Shown here piece by piece: positions 1-8,563 of a DNA stretch of 40,157 nt (within the stretch, counting starts at the first letter, position 1; the number at the start of each line of letters is the position of its first letter). The stretch comes from an uncultured Bacilli bacterium. Its GTDB lineage: Bacteria > Bacillota_I > Bacilli_A > RF39 > UBA660. The translations under genes were made by a program, and so were the position numbers. Location of the stretch: contig CAKOXI010000011.1 in NCBI GenBank assembly GCA_934130045.1, positions 1 through 40,157 on the forward strand, given 5' to 3'. The notes under the pieces are model-generated. The model did no database searches. It worked only from the letters and a program-made list of their open reading frames with translations, and was not told where the DNA came from.

Positions 1-16
1 GCAAGCATAAAACAAT

Positions 17-43
17 AAAAAAACTAGATTTTTCAATATCTAG
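17..43 (-). terminator. Intrinsic terminator of the small unit upstream of glmS
   Basis: On the minus strand CTAGAT, an 8-nt loop and ATCTAG are followed directly by seven T residues. It lies 9 bp after the stop codon of the 16-codon ORF at 53-103, closing a transcript of about 100 nt. Confidence 0.6.
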
Positions 44-52
44 AGAGGATTT

Positions 53-103
53 TTATAGTACAACTGTCAAACTAGGGAGAGCCAAAATAGTTATTTTCTT
101 CAT
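53..103 (-). CDS. Possible 16-residue peptide or small-RNA unit divergent from glmS
   Basis: The frame encodes MKKITILALPSLTVVL and then TAA. AGGTGG (108-113) sits four bases before the ATG. A good promoter (121-149) and an intrinsic terminator (17-43) bracket it, so this is a self-contained transcription unit even though the ORF is tiny. The peptide has two lysines followed by a hydrophobic stretch, like the start of a signal peptide or a very small membrane peptide. It could be a real small protein, a leader peptide, a remnant of a truncated gene, or a small RNA in which the ORF is incidental. I do not recognise it; function is unknown. Confidence 0.35.
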   Translation of the reverse strand: MKKITILALPSLTVVL

Positions 104-120
104 ATTACCACCTATACATG

Positions 121-149
121 ATTATACAACAAATTGTGAATATAGTAAA
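121..149 (-). promoter_or_regulatory. Promoter of the small minus-strand unit
   Basis: On the minus strand TTTACT (144-149) and TATAAT (121-126) are separated by exactly 17 bp. The predicted start near 114 leaves almost no leader before the AGGTGG ribosome binding site. Confidence 0.5.
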
Positions 150-197
150 GTTTTTATAATAATTATGAATATCAATTCTAAAATGCATAATTTTAAG

Positions 198-226
198 TTG
201 CTATTTAATGAATATTTTTATATAAT
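198..226 (+). promoter_or_regulatory. glmS promoter
   Basis: TTGCTA (198-203), 17-bp spacer, TATAAT (221-226). The predicted start is near 233, which puts the whole ribozyme into the roughly 200-nt glmS leader. Confidence 0.65.
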
Positions 227-271
227 ATAGTAAAGTTATTTATTATTTAGGAGGGAAATTTAATAATATTT

Positions 272-372
272 AATTAGCGCCAGAGCCTATTGGCTGACGA
301 GGATAGCAGTTATCGATTATTCGGCGGATGCTGTTACGGAAGTGTAACCGTTAGATATAAACAAAAAGTAAA
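272..372 (+). ncRNA. glmS ribozyme (GlcN6P-activated self-cleaving riboswitch)
   Basis: The sequence matches the glmS ribozyme core: A followed by GCGCC at 276-281, a short hairpin (AGCC, UAUU loop, GGCU), the invariant GACGAGG, a stem AGCAG/CUGUU enclosing the conserved UUAUCG and UUCGGCGGAUG segments, and a small ACGG/CCGU hairpin ending near 350. In this class cleavage is between A and G of A-GCGCC, here expected between 276 and 277. The element lies 60-160 nt upstream of glmS, the gene it is known to control: glucosamine-6-phosphate acts as cofactor for cleavage and so lowers glmS mRNA. The 3' limit of the element is approximate. Confidence 0.93.
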
Positions 373-435
373 ATAAATATTACAACAAATTTTATATCAC
401 ACACAAAACACATTATATTTTAAGGAGGATTTTTT

Positions 436-2274
436 ATGTGTGGAATTGTTGGGTATGTAGGAAAAAATAAAAAAGCCCAAGAAGTTTTATTAAATGGTTT
501 AAAATCATTGGAATATAGAGGTTATGACTCAGCAGGAATTGCCTATGTAAAAGGTAATGATCTAGTTATTACAAAAGAAAAAGGAAAAATTGTTAATCTA
601 GAAAAATTAATTGAAGTAAACGAATCAAATTTAGGAATCGGACATACTAGATGGGCAACTCACGGAATTGCTAATAGAACAAATAGTCATCCTCATAAAC
701 AAGGAAAAATTACTATTGTTCATAACGGAATAATTGAAAATTATGCTGAATTAAAAAGTCAATTATTAAAAGATGGTGTTAACTTTAAATCAGAAACAGA
801 TACTGAAGTTGCTGCTGCCTTATTAAATAAACTTTATAATGAAACTAATGATATGAATAAAACAATTATTGAATTTGAAAAAATTGCTAAAGGTTCATAT
901 GCTCTAGGAATTATAGTTGATGGTGATTATGAAAATCTATATGCAGTAAAAAAAGGAAGCCCATTAATTATTGGTTTAGGAGAAAACGAAAATTATATAG
1001 CATCGGATGTTCCTGCTATTATTAAGTATACAAATAAATATACAGTTTTAGATGATGGCGATTTTGTTAAATTAAATGCAAATGAAATAAAATATTTTAG
1101 TGCAGTTGGTAAAGAGAAAAAATTAGAAACTAAAACATTTGACAAAGAATTAGGAAATAACGAAAAAGGAATATATGAACATTTCATGTTAAAAGAAATT
1201 TATGAACAACCAGACGTTTTTGTTCGCACAGTTAATCCATATATGGAAAACGATTTTGATTCTTTAACTAAAAATATGCCTGATTTTTCAAATTACAATA
1301 AAATCGTAATTGTAGCTTGTGGAAGCGCAATGCATGCAGGATTAGTTGGAAAAAATTTAATTGAAAAATATGCTGAAATTCCAGTTGAAGTAGAAATTGC
1401 AAGTGAATTTAGATATAAAGAAAAATTATTTATTGATAAAAATTCCCTAGTAATAGCAATCTCACAATCAGGAGAAACAGCAGATACACTAGAAGCTATA
1501 AAGATTGCTAAAAGCTATGGAGCAGAAACAATTGGAATTATCAATCGTGTCGATAGTTCAATAGCAAGAAATGTTGATGAAGTATTATATACTAAAGCAG
1601 GAATTGAAAATGCGGTTGCAACAACTAAAGCATACTCAGCACAAATAGCCCTACTTTCATTAATTGCTTTAAACATTGCAAATAACAAAAATAATATTAA
1701 TCCAGAAGAAAAAATTGAAATTTTAAAGGCAATTAAAGAATTACCAGCAAATATTTCTACATTACTAAAAGATAATTATAGAGAACAATATAAAAATATA
1801 GCAGAACAATTATATGATAAAAATGATATATTCTTTATTGGACGTGGTATCGATGAAGCATTATGTATGGAAGGATCATTAAAATTAAAAGAAATATCAT
1901 ATATTCATAGTGAAGCTTATGCAGCAGGTGAACTAAAACATGGAACAATTTCTCTTATTGAAGAAGGAACACCTGTTATGGGTATTATTACTGATGAAAA
2001 AATAGCTGAAAAAACATTAAGTAATATAGAAGAAACAGGTTCTAGAGGTTCAGTTAATTATATAGTTGTTACTGAAGATTTGGATAATAAATATCAAGGT
2101 AACAATAAAAAGTATGATAGTTATTCCAAAGTTATTATTCCAAAAACTCATAAGTTATTGCAACCAATGTTAACTGTTATTCCATTACAATTAATCGCAT
2201 ATGAAACAGCAAAATTTAAAGGTTGTGATATCGATAAACCAAAAAATTTAGCTAAATCAGTTACAGTTGAATAA
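436..2274 (+). CDS. glmS: Glutamine--fructose-6-phosphate aminotransferase (isomerizing)
   Basis: Makes glucosamine-6-phosphate from fructose-6-phosphate and glutamine, the first committed step to UDP-GlcNAc for peptidoglycan and other glycans. The N-terminal glutaminase domain begins MCGIVGYVG, so Cys2 is the catalytic nucleophile after Met removal; RWATHG (72-77) and HNG (96-98) follow. The second half holds two SIS sugar-isomerase domains with CGSAMHAG and SQSGETADT, and the protein ends LAKSVTVE as in the family. The 612-residue length is normal. A strong AGGAGG site precedes the ATG, and the leader carries a glmS ribozyme. Its product feeds the amino-sugar supply used by the tagO-like enzyme and the polysaccharide locus downstream. 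Confidence 0.98.
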   Translation: MCGIVGYVGKNKKAQEVLLNGLKSLEYRGYDSAGIAYVKGNDLVITKEKGKIVNLEKLIEVNESNLGIGHTRWATHGIANRTNSHPHKQGKITIVHNGIIENYAELKSQLLKDGVNFKSETDTEVAAALLNKLYNETNDMNKTIIEFEKIAKGSYALGIIVDGDYENLYAVKKGSPLIIGLGENENYIASDVPAIIKYTNKYTVLDDGDFVKLNANEIKYFSAVGKEKKLETKTFDKELGNNEKGIYEHFMLKEIYEQPDVFVRTVNPYMENDFDSLTKNMPDFSNYNKIVIVACGSAMHAGLVGKNLIEKYAEIPVEVEIASEFRYKEKLFIDKNSLVIAISQSGETADTLEAIKIAKSYGAETIGIINRVDSSIARNVDEVLYTKAGIENAVATTKAYSAQIALLSLIALNIANNKNNINPEEKIEILKAIKELPANISTLLKDNYREQYKNIAEQLYDKNDIFFIGRGIDEALCMEGSLKLKEISYIHSEAYAAGELKHGTISLIEEGTPVMGIITDEKIAEKTLSNIEETGSRGSVNYIVVTEDLDNKYQGNNKKYDSYSKVIIPKTHKLLQPMLTVIPLQLIAYETAKFKGCDIDKPKNLAKSVTVE

Positions 2275-2281
2275 AAAAATT

Positions 2282-2308
2282 AACCTAGAAAGAAAATTTC
2301 TAGGTTTT
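2282..2308. terminator. Bidirectional terminator between glmS and the hemolysin III gene
   Basis: AACCTAGAAA (2282-2291), five-base loop and TTTCTAGGTT (2297-2306) form a perfect 10-bp stem with T-rich flanks on both strands, placed between two convergent genes. It overlaps the last bases of the minus-strand gene's stop region. Confidence 0.75.
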
Positions 2309-2948
2309 ATATTACAAAAAATAATATACATAAATAATGTAAAGTGCTTCCACCTAAGCAAAAAAAATGAAATATAGAGTGCATATATTTTTTTGTTGCA
2401 CCAATTTTATATAAAATCGCACCAATTGAATAAAGTAATCCACCTACAATCAATAAAGTTATGCATGTACTATTTAATGAATTAAAAATATTTTTAAGTA
2501 ATAAAATCACTGACCAACCAATTACAACATGTAAAAGCAAAGAGAACATTTGATATTTATCAACATTAATACAATTCAATATGATATCAATAACCGTTAT
2601 AATCCAAATAATAATAAAATATGTATATCCCTCTACTCCTCCTATTAATAATAAACAAATTGGAGAAAAAGTACCAGCTTCAAATAAAAAAACATTACAA
2701 TGATCAATTACTCTTAAAACTTTTTTTAAATTATTATAAGGCGGAATAGCATGATAAATACATGAAACTAAGTACAGTATAAAAAGTGATAAACCATATA
2801 TTAAACTAGCAAATAAGGATACACTACTATCTGTCTTCAAAATCAAAATAATTAAACCAAAAATGGACATTATTGCGCCTACTCCATGAGATGCTGAGTT
2901 AATAATTTTTTCACAAATTGTATAATTAGGAATTTTTATTTTATTCAT
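2307..2948 (-). CDS. trhA: Hemolysin III / TrhA (PAQR-like) membrane protein
   Basis: A 213-residue membrane protein with about seven hydrophobic segments. It has the conserved polar residues of the HlyIII/YqfA branch of the PAQR superfamily: SHG at 20-22, S-x3-H (62-66), DH at 82-83 followed by AG at 91-92, and the C-terminal histidines 190, 194 and 204. In PAQR proteins such histidines and an aspartate bind zinc and define an intramembrane hydrolase-like site; family members affect membrane properties, while the hemolysin name is historical. It has no obvious link to the polysaccharide operon, which ends 62 bp upstream with its own terminator. The ribosome binding site before the ATG is weak. 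Confidence 0.9.
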   Translation of the reverse strand: MNKIKIPNYTICEKIINSASHGVGAIMSIFGLIILILKTDSSVSLFASLIYGLSLFILYLVSCIYHAIPPYNNLKKVLRVIDHCNVFLFEAGTFSPICLLLIGGVEGYTYFIIIWIITVIDIILNCINVDKYQMFSLLLHVVIGWSVILLLKNIFNSLNSTCITLLIVGGLLYSIGAILYKIGATKKYMHSIFHFFCLGGSTLHYLCILFFVI

Positions 2949-2999
2949 ATATTCATCAACTTTTCAATTGATTATATGAAATAAAAATATTTTTAGAAG

Positions 3000-3020
3000 A
3001 AAAAAAGATGCTACTGCATC
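3000..3020 (-). terminator. Terminator of the polysaccharide operon
   Basis: On the minus strand GATGC-AGTA-GCATC is followed by seven T residues. The stem includes the last codons and the TAG stop of the LCP gene, and it closes the 13-gene operon starting at 17334. Confidence 0.7.
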
Positions 3021-4450
3021 ATTTCTTTAATTTTAGTTTTTGCCATATCTATAGTACTATAATCTGGTTCCATTACATATAAAATCATATCTCCCATACT
3101 ATAAGTATAATTACTACTATCATATCCATTTAAACTAAATTTTTCTATATTCCAAGCTGGCATAGTTGATAATTGCATTTTCACCAAATCATAAATTCTA
3201 CTAGAATCAATATTAGTCTGAAAAGTGTTTTTTAAACCATCTAATATGGATAAATAATTATTAATTAAAATTCGTGAGGAAGACATTTTACTTATTATTG
3301 CTTCTATAACACGCATCTGGTTTTCACCACGAGTTCTGTCTCCTTCTAGGAAATTATACCTAGCTCTAGAAAAGGCAAGTGCATAATCACCATTTATACT
3401 ATTATATCCTTTATAAAATTGATATCCATATGTATTAAACTCATATTCAGAGTAAACATCTATGCCACCTATTGTATCAACAGCATTTATCAGTGTAGAA
3501 AAATTAAGTCTAATATAATAATTAATATCTATATTAAGTAAATCCTCAATAGTATTAATAGACATGTCGATACCATACATACCAGCATGTGTCAATTTAT
3601 CTTTATATCCAGCAGTATTATGTAGTTGAACATAATAATCTCTAGGAATAGTAATAAGAAGTATTTTTTTTATTTTAGGATTAACAACTGCCACAATATT
3701 AACATCACTTCTAGCTACTGAAGATATATCTCCATATGTATCAATACCAGTTATATATACAATAAAGGGAGTATCAACAACATTTAAATCTTTTGCTATA
3801 ATATTAATACTTGTTTTAGTTGTTACATCATATATAAATTTAAGCTGTATATCAATTAATTCATTATTCTCTTCCAAAAATTTTTTATAATCCTCACTTA
3901 TTAAAATAGCATTAATTTTATCTACAATTAAATCATTGCACATTTCAATTAAATCATTATATTTAACTTCATTATAATTTATTGTTTTTTTCATTATTTT
4001 AGTTATAGAATCATAAGAATCTTCATTAGAATAAATAGTTCCTATATTTAAATTATTTAAATTATTTAAATTATTTAAATCATCAAATGATTTAAATTTA
4101 GAGTTACTTAAAACAGCCAAATAATAAGTTTCTGAAATATCATTATTTTGTAAAGAATTAACAAAATTATCGGTTTTATTAATGTAGATATAAATAAACA
4201 AATTAATGATTATTAATATAAAAGAAATAATAATTGAAATAAATTTATGTATACTTTTCTTAAAAATAAAATCAGATAAAAAATTATATAATAATACTAA
4301 AGAAAAAAATATAGAAAACAATAATAAATACTTATTTGGTAAAATATCTATTTTTAATAAACAAAATAAAATAGCAAAAAAAGAGAAAACAAAGCAAATT
4401 TTAATTATAAAATTAATAAACTTTATTATTCTCTCTTTCATGACAATCAT
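3011..4450 (-). CDS. LytR-CpsA-Psr (LCP) family glycopolymer transferase with extra extracellular domain
   Basis: The C-terminal half (about 230-390) is an LCP domain, with the Asp of RSDVNIVAV (249), IPRDYYV (Arg270, Asp271), and the SRARYNFLEGDRTRGENQ block (Arg362, Arg364, Asp371, Arg372, Arg374). LCP enzymes move undecaprenyl-linked polymers onto peptidoglycan at the outer membrane face. The N-terminus has three hydrophobic segments (about 12-32, 41-57, 69-91). Residues 105-228 form an extra segment with the rhythm of a small solute-binding lobe (YYLAVLSNSKF, then NIGTIY, then INAILISEDY). A tandem LNN repeat at 125-135 interrupts it. As the last gene of the polysaccharide operon it probably attaches the product to the wall. 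The start overlaps the VanZ-like gene by 38 bp; Met4 is an alternative start. Confidence 0.9.
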   Translation of the reverse strand: MIVMKERIIKFINFIIKICFVFSFFAILFCLLKIDILPNKYLLLFSIFFSLVLLYNFLSDFIFKKSIHKFISIIISFILIIINLFIYIYINKTDNFVNSLQNNDISETYYLAVLSNSKFKSFDDLNNLNNLNNLNIGTIYSNEDSYDSITKIMKKTINYNEVKYNDLIEMCNDLIVDKINAILISEDYKKFLEENNELIDIQLKFIYDVTTKTSINIIAKDLNVVDTPFIVYITGIDTYGDISSVARSDVNIVAVVNPKIKKILLITIPRDYYVQLHNTAGYKDKLTHAGMYGIDMSINTIEDLLNIDINYYIRLNFSTLINAVDTIGGIDVYSEYEFNTYGYQFYKGYNSINGDYALAFSRARYNFLEGDRTRGENQMRVIEAIISKMSSSRILINNYLSILDGLKNTFQTNIDSSRIYDLVKMQLSTMPAWNIEKFSLNGYDSSNYTYSMGDMILYVMEPDYSTIDMAKTKIKEMMQ

Positions 4451-4901
4451 TCTTTCTTTTATAAAATTTATAAGCTATCATTACTCCTAATAAACTACCG
4501 ATAAAATCAATTAAGACATCTCTTAATTCACCAGATCTACCAAATATAAATAATTGATGTATTTCATCACTACATGCATATATAACACACATTAATATAC
4601 TAATTATTAATATTTTAAAGTTCTTATTCATATATAGTCTTATCAAATTATAAAATAATATACCAAGTATTAAATATATAATAAAATGTGCAGATTTTCT
4701 TACTGGAAAAACTAGACTCTTGTTAATTATATTTAATTCTTCTTCATTAAATTCATACTTACTTACTTTTTCTACAATATTTATCAATTTATCTATTACA
4801 CCATTACTTGTTTTATCAGAAGTATATGACGGTTGATGTGAAAAATAAAATATTAAACTCATCCATAATACTAATAAAATAATTGAAATTATTTTTTTCA
4901 T
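4413..4901 (-). CDS. VanZ-like membrane protein
   Basis: A 162-residue protein matching the VanZ family: an N-terminal hydrophobic segment followed by SLIFYFSHQPS, a basic RKSAHFIIYLILG segment, a cytosolic turn with CSDEIHQLFIFGRSGELRDVLIDFIGSLLG, and a final transmembrane helix. VanZ proteins are linked to low-level teicoplanin resistance in enterococci, but most homologues sit near cell-wall or polysaccharide genes and their biochemical role is unknown. Its ATG overlaps the preceding acyltransferase stop as ATGA, and its 3' end overlaps the LCP gene by 38 bp, so the three are translationally coupled and probably act at the same late export or attachment stage. Confidence 0.85.
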   Translation of the reverse strand: MKKIISIILLVLWMSLIFYFSHQPSYTSDKTSNGVIDKLINIVEKVSKYEFNEEELNIINKSLVFPVRKSAHFIIYLILGILFYNLIRLYMNKNFKILIISILMCVIYACSDEIHQLFIFGRSGELRDVLIDFIGSLLGVMIAYKFYKRKNDCHERENNKVY

Positions 4902-6019
4902 ATTTTTAATATTAACCTTTTTATAAATTTCACTATATTTAGATTTTTAATTTTTTTATTTATATTTAATCTATCTTTAATATTATCACATACTTTAAAT
5001 AACAAATTTCTAATGTAATCTATTAAACAACAAGAAATAAAAACTAAAAAAATAAAAAATAACCAATTTATGATAAAAGGAAATACCCCTTCATTAGCAC
5101 GCAACATAGAATTAAAGTAATCAATATAAATTATTTTATTTACAAATATATTTTCATGTATTAAATAAACTCCAAATGTAAATGTTGAAAATGTTAAAAT
5201 TAACTTTTTTATTGTTTTTGAATCTATTTTTAAATTTCTAAAATATAAAAATAAGCATATAGAATTTACTAAAATAAAAATTGAATAATATTCATATATA
5301 CGATCAATATATGGATATAATGAGTAATAATCCTTTAAAAAAATTCTTAAACCAAATTTAATTAATAATATAAATAATGTATTCAAAAATGGTATTAATA
5401 ATAAAATAATATTTTTATCAATAACAACATATTTTCTTATATAACCAGCAATTATATATAATACAATAAACCAAATAATACTATATCCACCTTGTGGATT
5501 CAATGACCCAAATTCTGGTAAAAAAAGATGTAAAATGCTAAATATAAAAATCAATATTAGACATAAAAATAAATGCTCTCTTTTAGTAAGATTTTTTATC
5601 ATTTTATTTAAATATGGCGACATTATATACATAAATAAGTATATTGTTATAAACCAGTAAACTTTTAGCAATATAGGAAAAAAACTTAAAAGAATTTGTT
5701 TTAAAGTAATTTCATGACTAATTAATAAATGAATTAATAAAAATAATATTGAATAAAACCAAACTTGTTTACATAATTTAAAAACTTTTTTCCAACTAAA
5801 ATTACTTTCAATTAAATAATAACCACTTATTAAAACATAGAGATTTACTGCAACCATACAAAAAATCTCAATATACCAAATTAAATATTTAATATTTTGA
5901 TCAATCAAAAGGGCTTGTCCATATTTTATATAATGCAGTGTAATTATCATTAACATTGATATGATTCTCAACAAGTCCATTGAAACATTTCTTTCATTCG
6001 ATGAATTCATAGTTTTCAA
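4898..6019 (-). CDS. Acyltransferase 3 family membrane protein (polysaccharide O-acylation)
   Basis: A 373-residue protein with about ten transmembrane segments. The N-terminal NVSMDLLRIISMLMIITLHY carries the Arg and His typical of the acyltransferase 3 (OafA/WecH-like) family. Such proteins transfer acetyl or other short acyl groups onto sugars during or after export. It lies in the polysaccharide operon between the Wzx flippase and the VanZ-like gene. A second, shorter member of the same family is encoded at 12967-13947, so the polymer may carry two O-acyl modifications, or one of them may act on something else. Specificity cannot be read from the sequence. Confidence 0.88.
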   Translation of the reverse strand: MKTMNSSNERNVSMDLLRIISMLMIITLHYIKYGQALLIDQNIKYLIWYIEIFCMVAVNLYVLISGYYLIESNFSWKKVFKLCKQVWFYSILFLLIHLLISHEITLKQILLSFFPILLKVYWFITIYLFMYIMSPYLNKMIKNLTKREHLFLCLILIFIFSILHLFLPEFGSLNPQGGYSIIWFIVLYIIAGYIRKYVVIDKNIILLLIPFLNTLFILLIKFGLRIFLKDYYSLYPYIDRIYEYYSIFILVNSICLFLYFRNLKIDSKTIKKLILTFSTFTFGVYLIHENIFVNKIIYIDYFNSMLRANEGVFPFIINWLFFIFLVFISCCLIDYIRNLLFKVCDNIKDRLNINKKIKNLNIVKFIKRLILKI

Positions 6020-6039
6020 ACTCCTTACTACAAATAAAT

Positions 6040-7590
6040 CTATTTGTTGATTTTTATTTTCATAAATTTATTAAATATGTTTATAGCAAAATTTTTATAA
6101 AAAATAAAATTTTTATTTTTTTTGAAACAAATTAAAACAACAAATATTATTGACATAAATGCAACAAAAATATCAATTAATAATTTTAATATTAAATTAT
6201 TTAAACTTATAAAATTAAGTATTGTTAAAGAAATACAAATAGAAATTATAACACATAAAGTATATTTTACAAAGTCTTTAAAATATAAATTTGATTTTTT
6301 TTCAAAGCCATTCTTATATAATACATATGGTTGAAACCAAAATGTCGTAACTAAATCACTAATTAAGGTTCCTAAAAAAACTCCAGCTATTCCAATTTTC
6401 ATAGCTAAAAATATTGATACTACAATATTAATTATTGCTCTAATTAAAGTACAATATTTATCATTCCAAAAAATTCCCAATGCATACTTAAATGTGCCTA
6501 CAACATTTTTCATTATTAATAAATATAAATTTATCAAAATTATAAAGCAAGTAATACTATCCAATAAAAATTCAGTTCCAAACGAAACAACAATAAAATC
6601 ATTAATACAACTAATAAACATAGTTGAACTAAACAATGCTAAAAGAAAATTAAAAAAATGAATTTTATTAAATGTTTCAAGTGTATAATCTTTATCTTTT
6701 TCAACTGCTAAATTACCAACACTCGCAACTATAGAATTAAAAATCTGTCCAATAACATTTGTAATTGAACTAGTAACTAGGTAATAGTTTGAGTATAAAC
6801 CAGTAGCAGTCAATCCTACATATTTGGATAAAATAATATTATCAGTTCCTAAAATTAAAACATTTCCTATTTGATTACAAAATAATGCATAAACATTTTT
6901 AAAAATTCCCTTTTCTTCTTTTTTAGTAAGTTTATTTGAATTTTTTTCCTTTATATATGGATACTTTTTATCTGCTTTTTTAGAAATTAATAAATTTGTT
7001 AAAAATTTGAATGAAATTTGAATACCCAAATAAACAATAAAATTTTTAAAAATTAATAATGATGCAATCATTAAAATTGACATTATAGTTTTACATATAG
7101 TTTGATATATATTACATATATAATTTTCTTGAGTTGCATTAAAAATTGAAGATTTATATACAAATAAATATGATGATACAGAATCAATTAAATACAATAA
7201 GTATATCAAACTTAAATTATCTATATTTGCATTTCCCTTTATGAAAAAATTAATATTTGGTAGAATGATTAAACCAATAATAAATATTATAAGCGCAATT
7301 ATTAAATAACATTTTCTATAAAATTTCATAAAGGCTTGAACTTTGCTCGTATTATTATCAGCTATAGGTTTATACATAGCATAAACAATCGCACTACCAA
7401 TTCCTAACTCTGCTAATGAAAAAATTGTTAATATATTAGAGAATAAGCCATTAACTCCTAAATATTCACTAGATAAAGTTCTAACAAAAATATATCTACA
7501 AACATAGTTTAAAACAATATTTGAAATTTGCGAAAACAAAGAAAAATAAATATTTTTTAATGAAGCGACTGTTCTAGATTTCTTTTCCAA
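6040..7590 (-). CDS. wzx: Wzx-type polysaccharide flippase (MOP superfamily)
   Basis: A 516-residue protein with 12-14 predicted transmembrane helices and the N-terminal pattern of polysaccharide exporters (SLKNIYFSLFSQISNIVLNYVCRYIFVRTLSSEYLGVNGLF). It should flip the completed undecaprenyl-linked repeat unit across the membrane for polymerisation by the EpsG-like protein at 14024-15184. The start is TTG, not ATG: a GAGGGGG ribosome binding site lies about seven bases upstream and the coding sequence overlaps the end of the preceding GT2 gene by 17 bp. It is the only flippase in the locus. Confidence 0.92.
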   Translation of the reverse strand: MEKKSRTVASLKNIYFSLFSQISNIVLNYVCRYIFVRTLSSEYLGVNGLFSNILTIFSLAELGIGSAIVYAMYKPIADNNTSKVQAFMKFYRKCYLIIALIIFIIGLIILPNINFFIKGNANIDNLSLIYLLYLIDSVSSYLFVYKSSIFNATQENYICNIYQTICKTIMSILMIASLLIFKNFIVYLGIQISFKFLTNLLISKKADKKYPYIKEKNSNKLTKKEEKGIFKNVYALFCNQIGNVLILGTDNIILSKYVGLTATGLYSNYYLVTSSITNVIGQIFNSIVASVGNLAVEKDKDYTLETFNKIHFFNFLLALFSSTMFISCINDFIVVSFGTEFLLDSITCFIILINLYLLIMKNVVGTFKYALGIFWNDKYCTLIRAIINIVVSIFLAMKIGIAGVFLGTLISDLVTTFWFQPYVLYKNGFEKKSNLYFKDFVKYTLCVIISICISLTILNFISLNNLILKLLIDIFVAFMSIIFVVLICFKKNKNFIFYKNFAINIFNKFMKIKINK

Positions 7591-8539
7591 ATAATTTCCC
7601 CCTCAACATAAAATATAGATATGGAAACATAGAAATTAATGTAGAACTGATTTTAACTCTAAATGGTATTGAATTATCAATCCATACATACTTTATATTT
7701 TTTCTCATACATTTAATTCTATCTTTTTCAAAAGCCTTATTTCTATTTTTACTTCTTAATGATATCATAAAATATAATTTATTTGCAGTAAAATAATTTG
7801 AATTGATTTTTTTGTTTAATTTTGGATACATTTTTTGCAGGTCGTTTTTTCTAACGACAAATGCATCAAAACATTTTTCATTCAATTCTTTATTAAGGTT
7901 GTTTGTAATAGAGTTATTACGTTGAACATAGTAATACAACGGTTCGGAACATAGAGAAATTAATCTAGATTTATTAATTAATTTATACATAATTAATAAA
8001 TCTTCTAACAATTTTCCCTCATCAAATCTAATATCATCAAATAATTCCCTTTTATAAAGTTTTGTTACAATAAAATTGTCAAAACTAGAGTGACTCAAAA
8101 GTACATTAATTGTATCTTCACTATTTAAAACTATATTTTCAGTTTTGAAATTACACTCTCTTTTGATTTCATTTTCAACTAAATACCAACGACAGATTGA
8201 CATATCGGCAGAATTGTCTTCCAAATTTTTTTTCAAAATCTCATACATATCTTCCCTAACATAATCATCACTATCCACAAATCCAATATATTTTCCAGTT
8301 GATTTTTCTATTCCGTAATTTCTTGCACTCGAGAGTCCACCATTTTTCTTACTATAAACCTTAATTCTTTCATCTTCTTTTGATATTTTATTTATTATTT
8401 CTAAAGAATTATCTGTAGAACCATCGTTAACAACAATTATTTCTATATTCTTTATAGTTTGATTTATTAGAGAATATAAACACTTTTCTAAATATTTACT
8501 AGTATTATATACAGGAACAATGATTGATACTAAATTCAT
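7574..8539 (-). CDS. Family 2 glycosyltransferase
   Basis: A 321-residue GT-A enzyme. Residues 4-100 show the classic GT2 fold: SIIVPVYNTSKYLEKCLYSL, VVNDGSTDNS, GGLSSARNYGI and GFVDSDDYV with the DxD-type metal and nucleotide-sugar binding motif. The C-terminal third is basic, with a hydrophobic end (ISMFPYLYFML) that may contact the membrane. It adds one sugar to the lipid-linked repeat unit on the cytoplasmic side. It is the only GT2 in this operon, where the others are GT4 or HtrL-like. An AGGAGGT site precedes the ATG. Donor and acceptor are unknown. Confidence 0.93.
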   Translation of the reverse strand: MNLVSIIVPVYNTSKYLEKCLYSLINQTIKNIEIIVVNDGSTDNSLEIINKISKEDERIKVYSKKNGGLSSARNYGIEKSTGKYIGFVDSDDYVREDMYEILKKNLEDNSADMSICRWYLVENEIKRECNFKTENIVLNSEDTINVLLSHSSFDNFIVTKLYKRELFDDIRFDEGKLLEDLLIMYKLINKSRLISLCSEPLYYYVQRNNSITNNLNKELNEKCFDAFVVRKNDLQKMYPKLNKKINSNYFTANKLYFMISLRSKNRNKAFEKDRIKCMRKNIKYVWIDNSIPFRVKISSTLISMFPYLYFMLRGKLFGKEI

Positions 8540-8563
8540 AAATACCTCCTTGAAAAAAATAAT

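Noticed and set aside
3..230. Plus-strand frame open from the left edge to a TAG at 228-230 (75 sense codons)
   Set aside because: It is longer than expected by chance in such AT-rich DNA, but it runs through the mini-gene's promoter and terminator and into the glmS -10 element, and the translation (FFILPPIHDYTTNCEY and so on) does not look like a protein end I know. It could be the tail of a gene starting outside the window, so it is noted but not annotated.
993..1187. Minus-strand ORF of 64 codons inside glmS
   Set aside because: Shadow of a strong coding frame; no ribosome binding site or family likeness.
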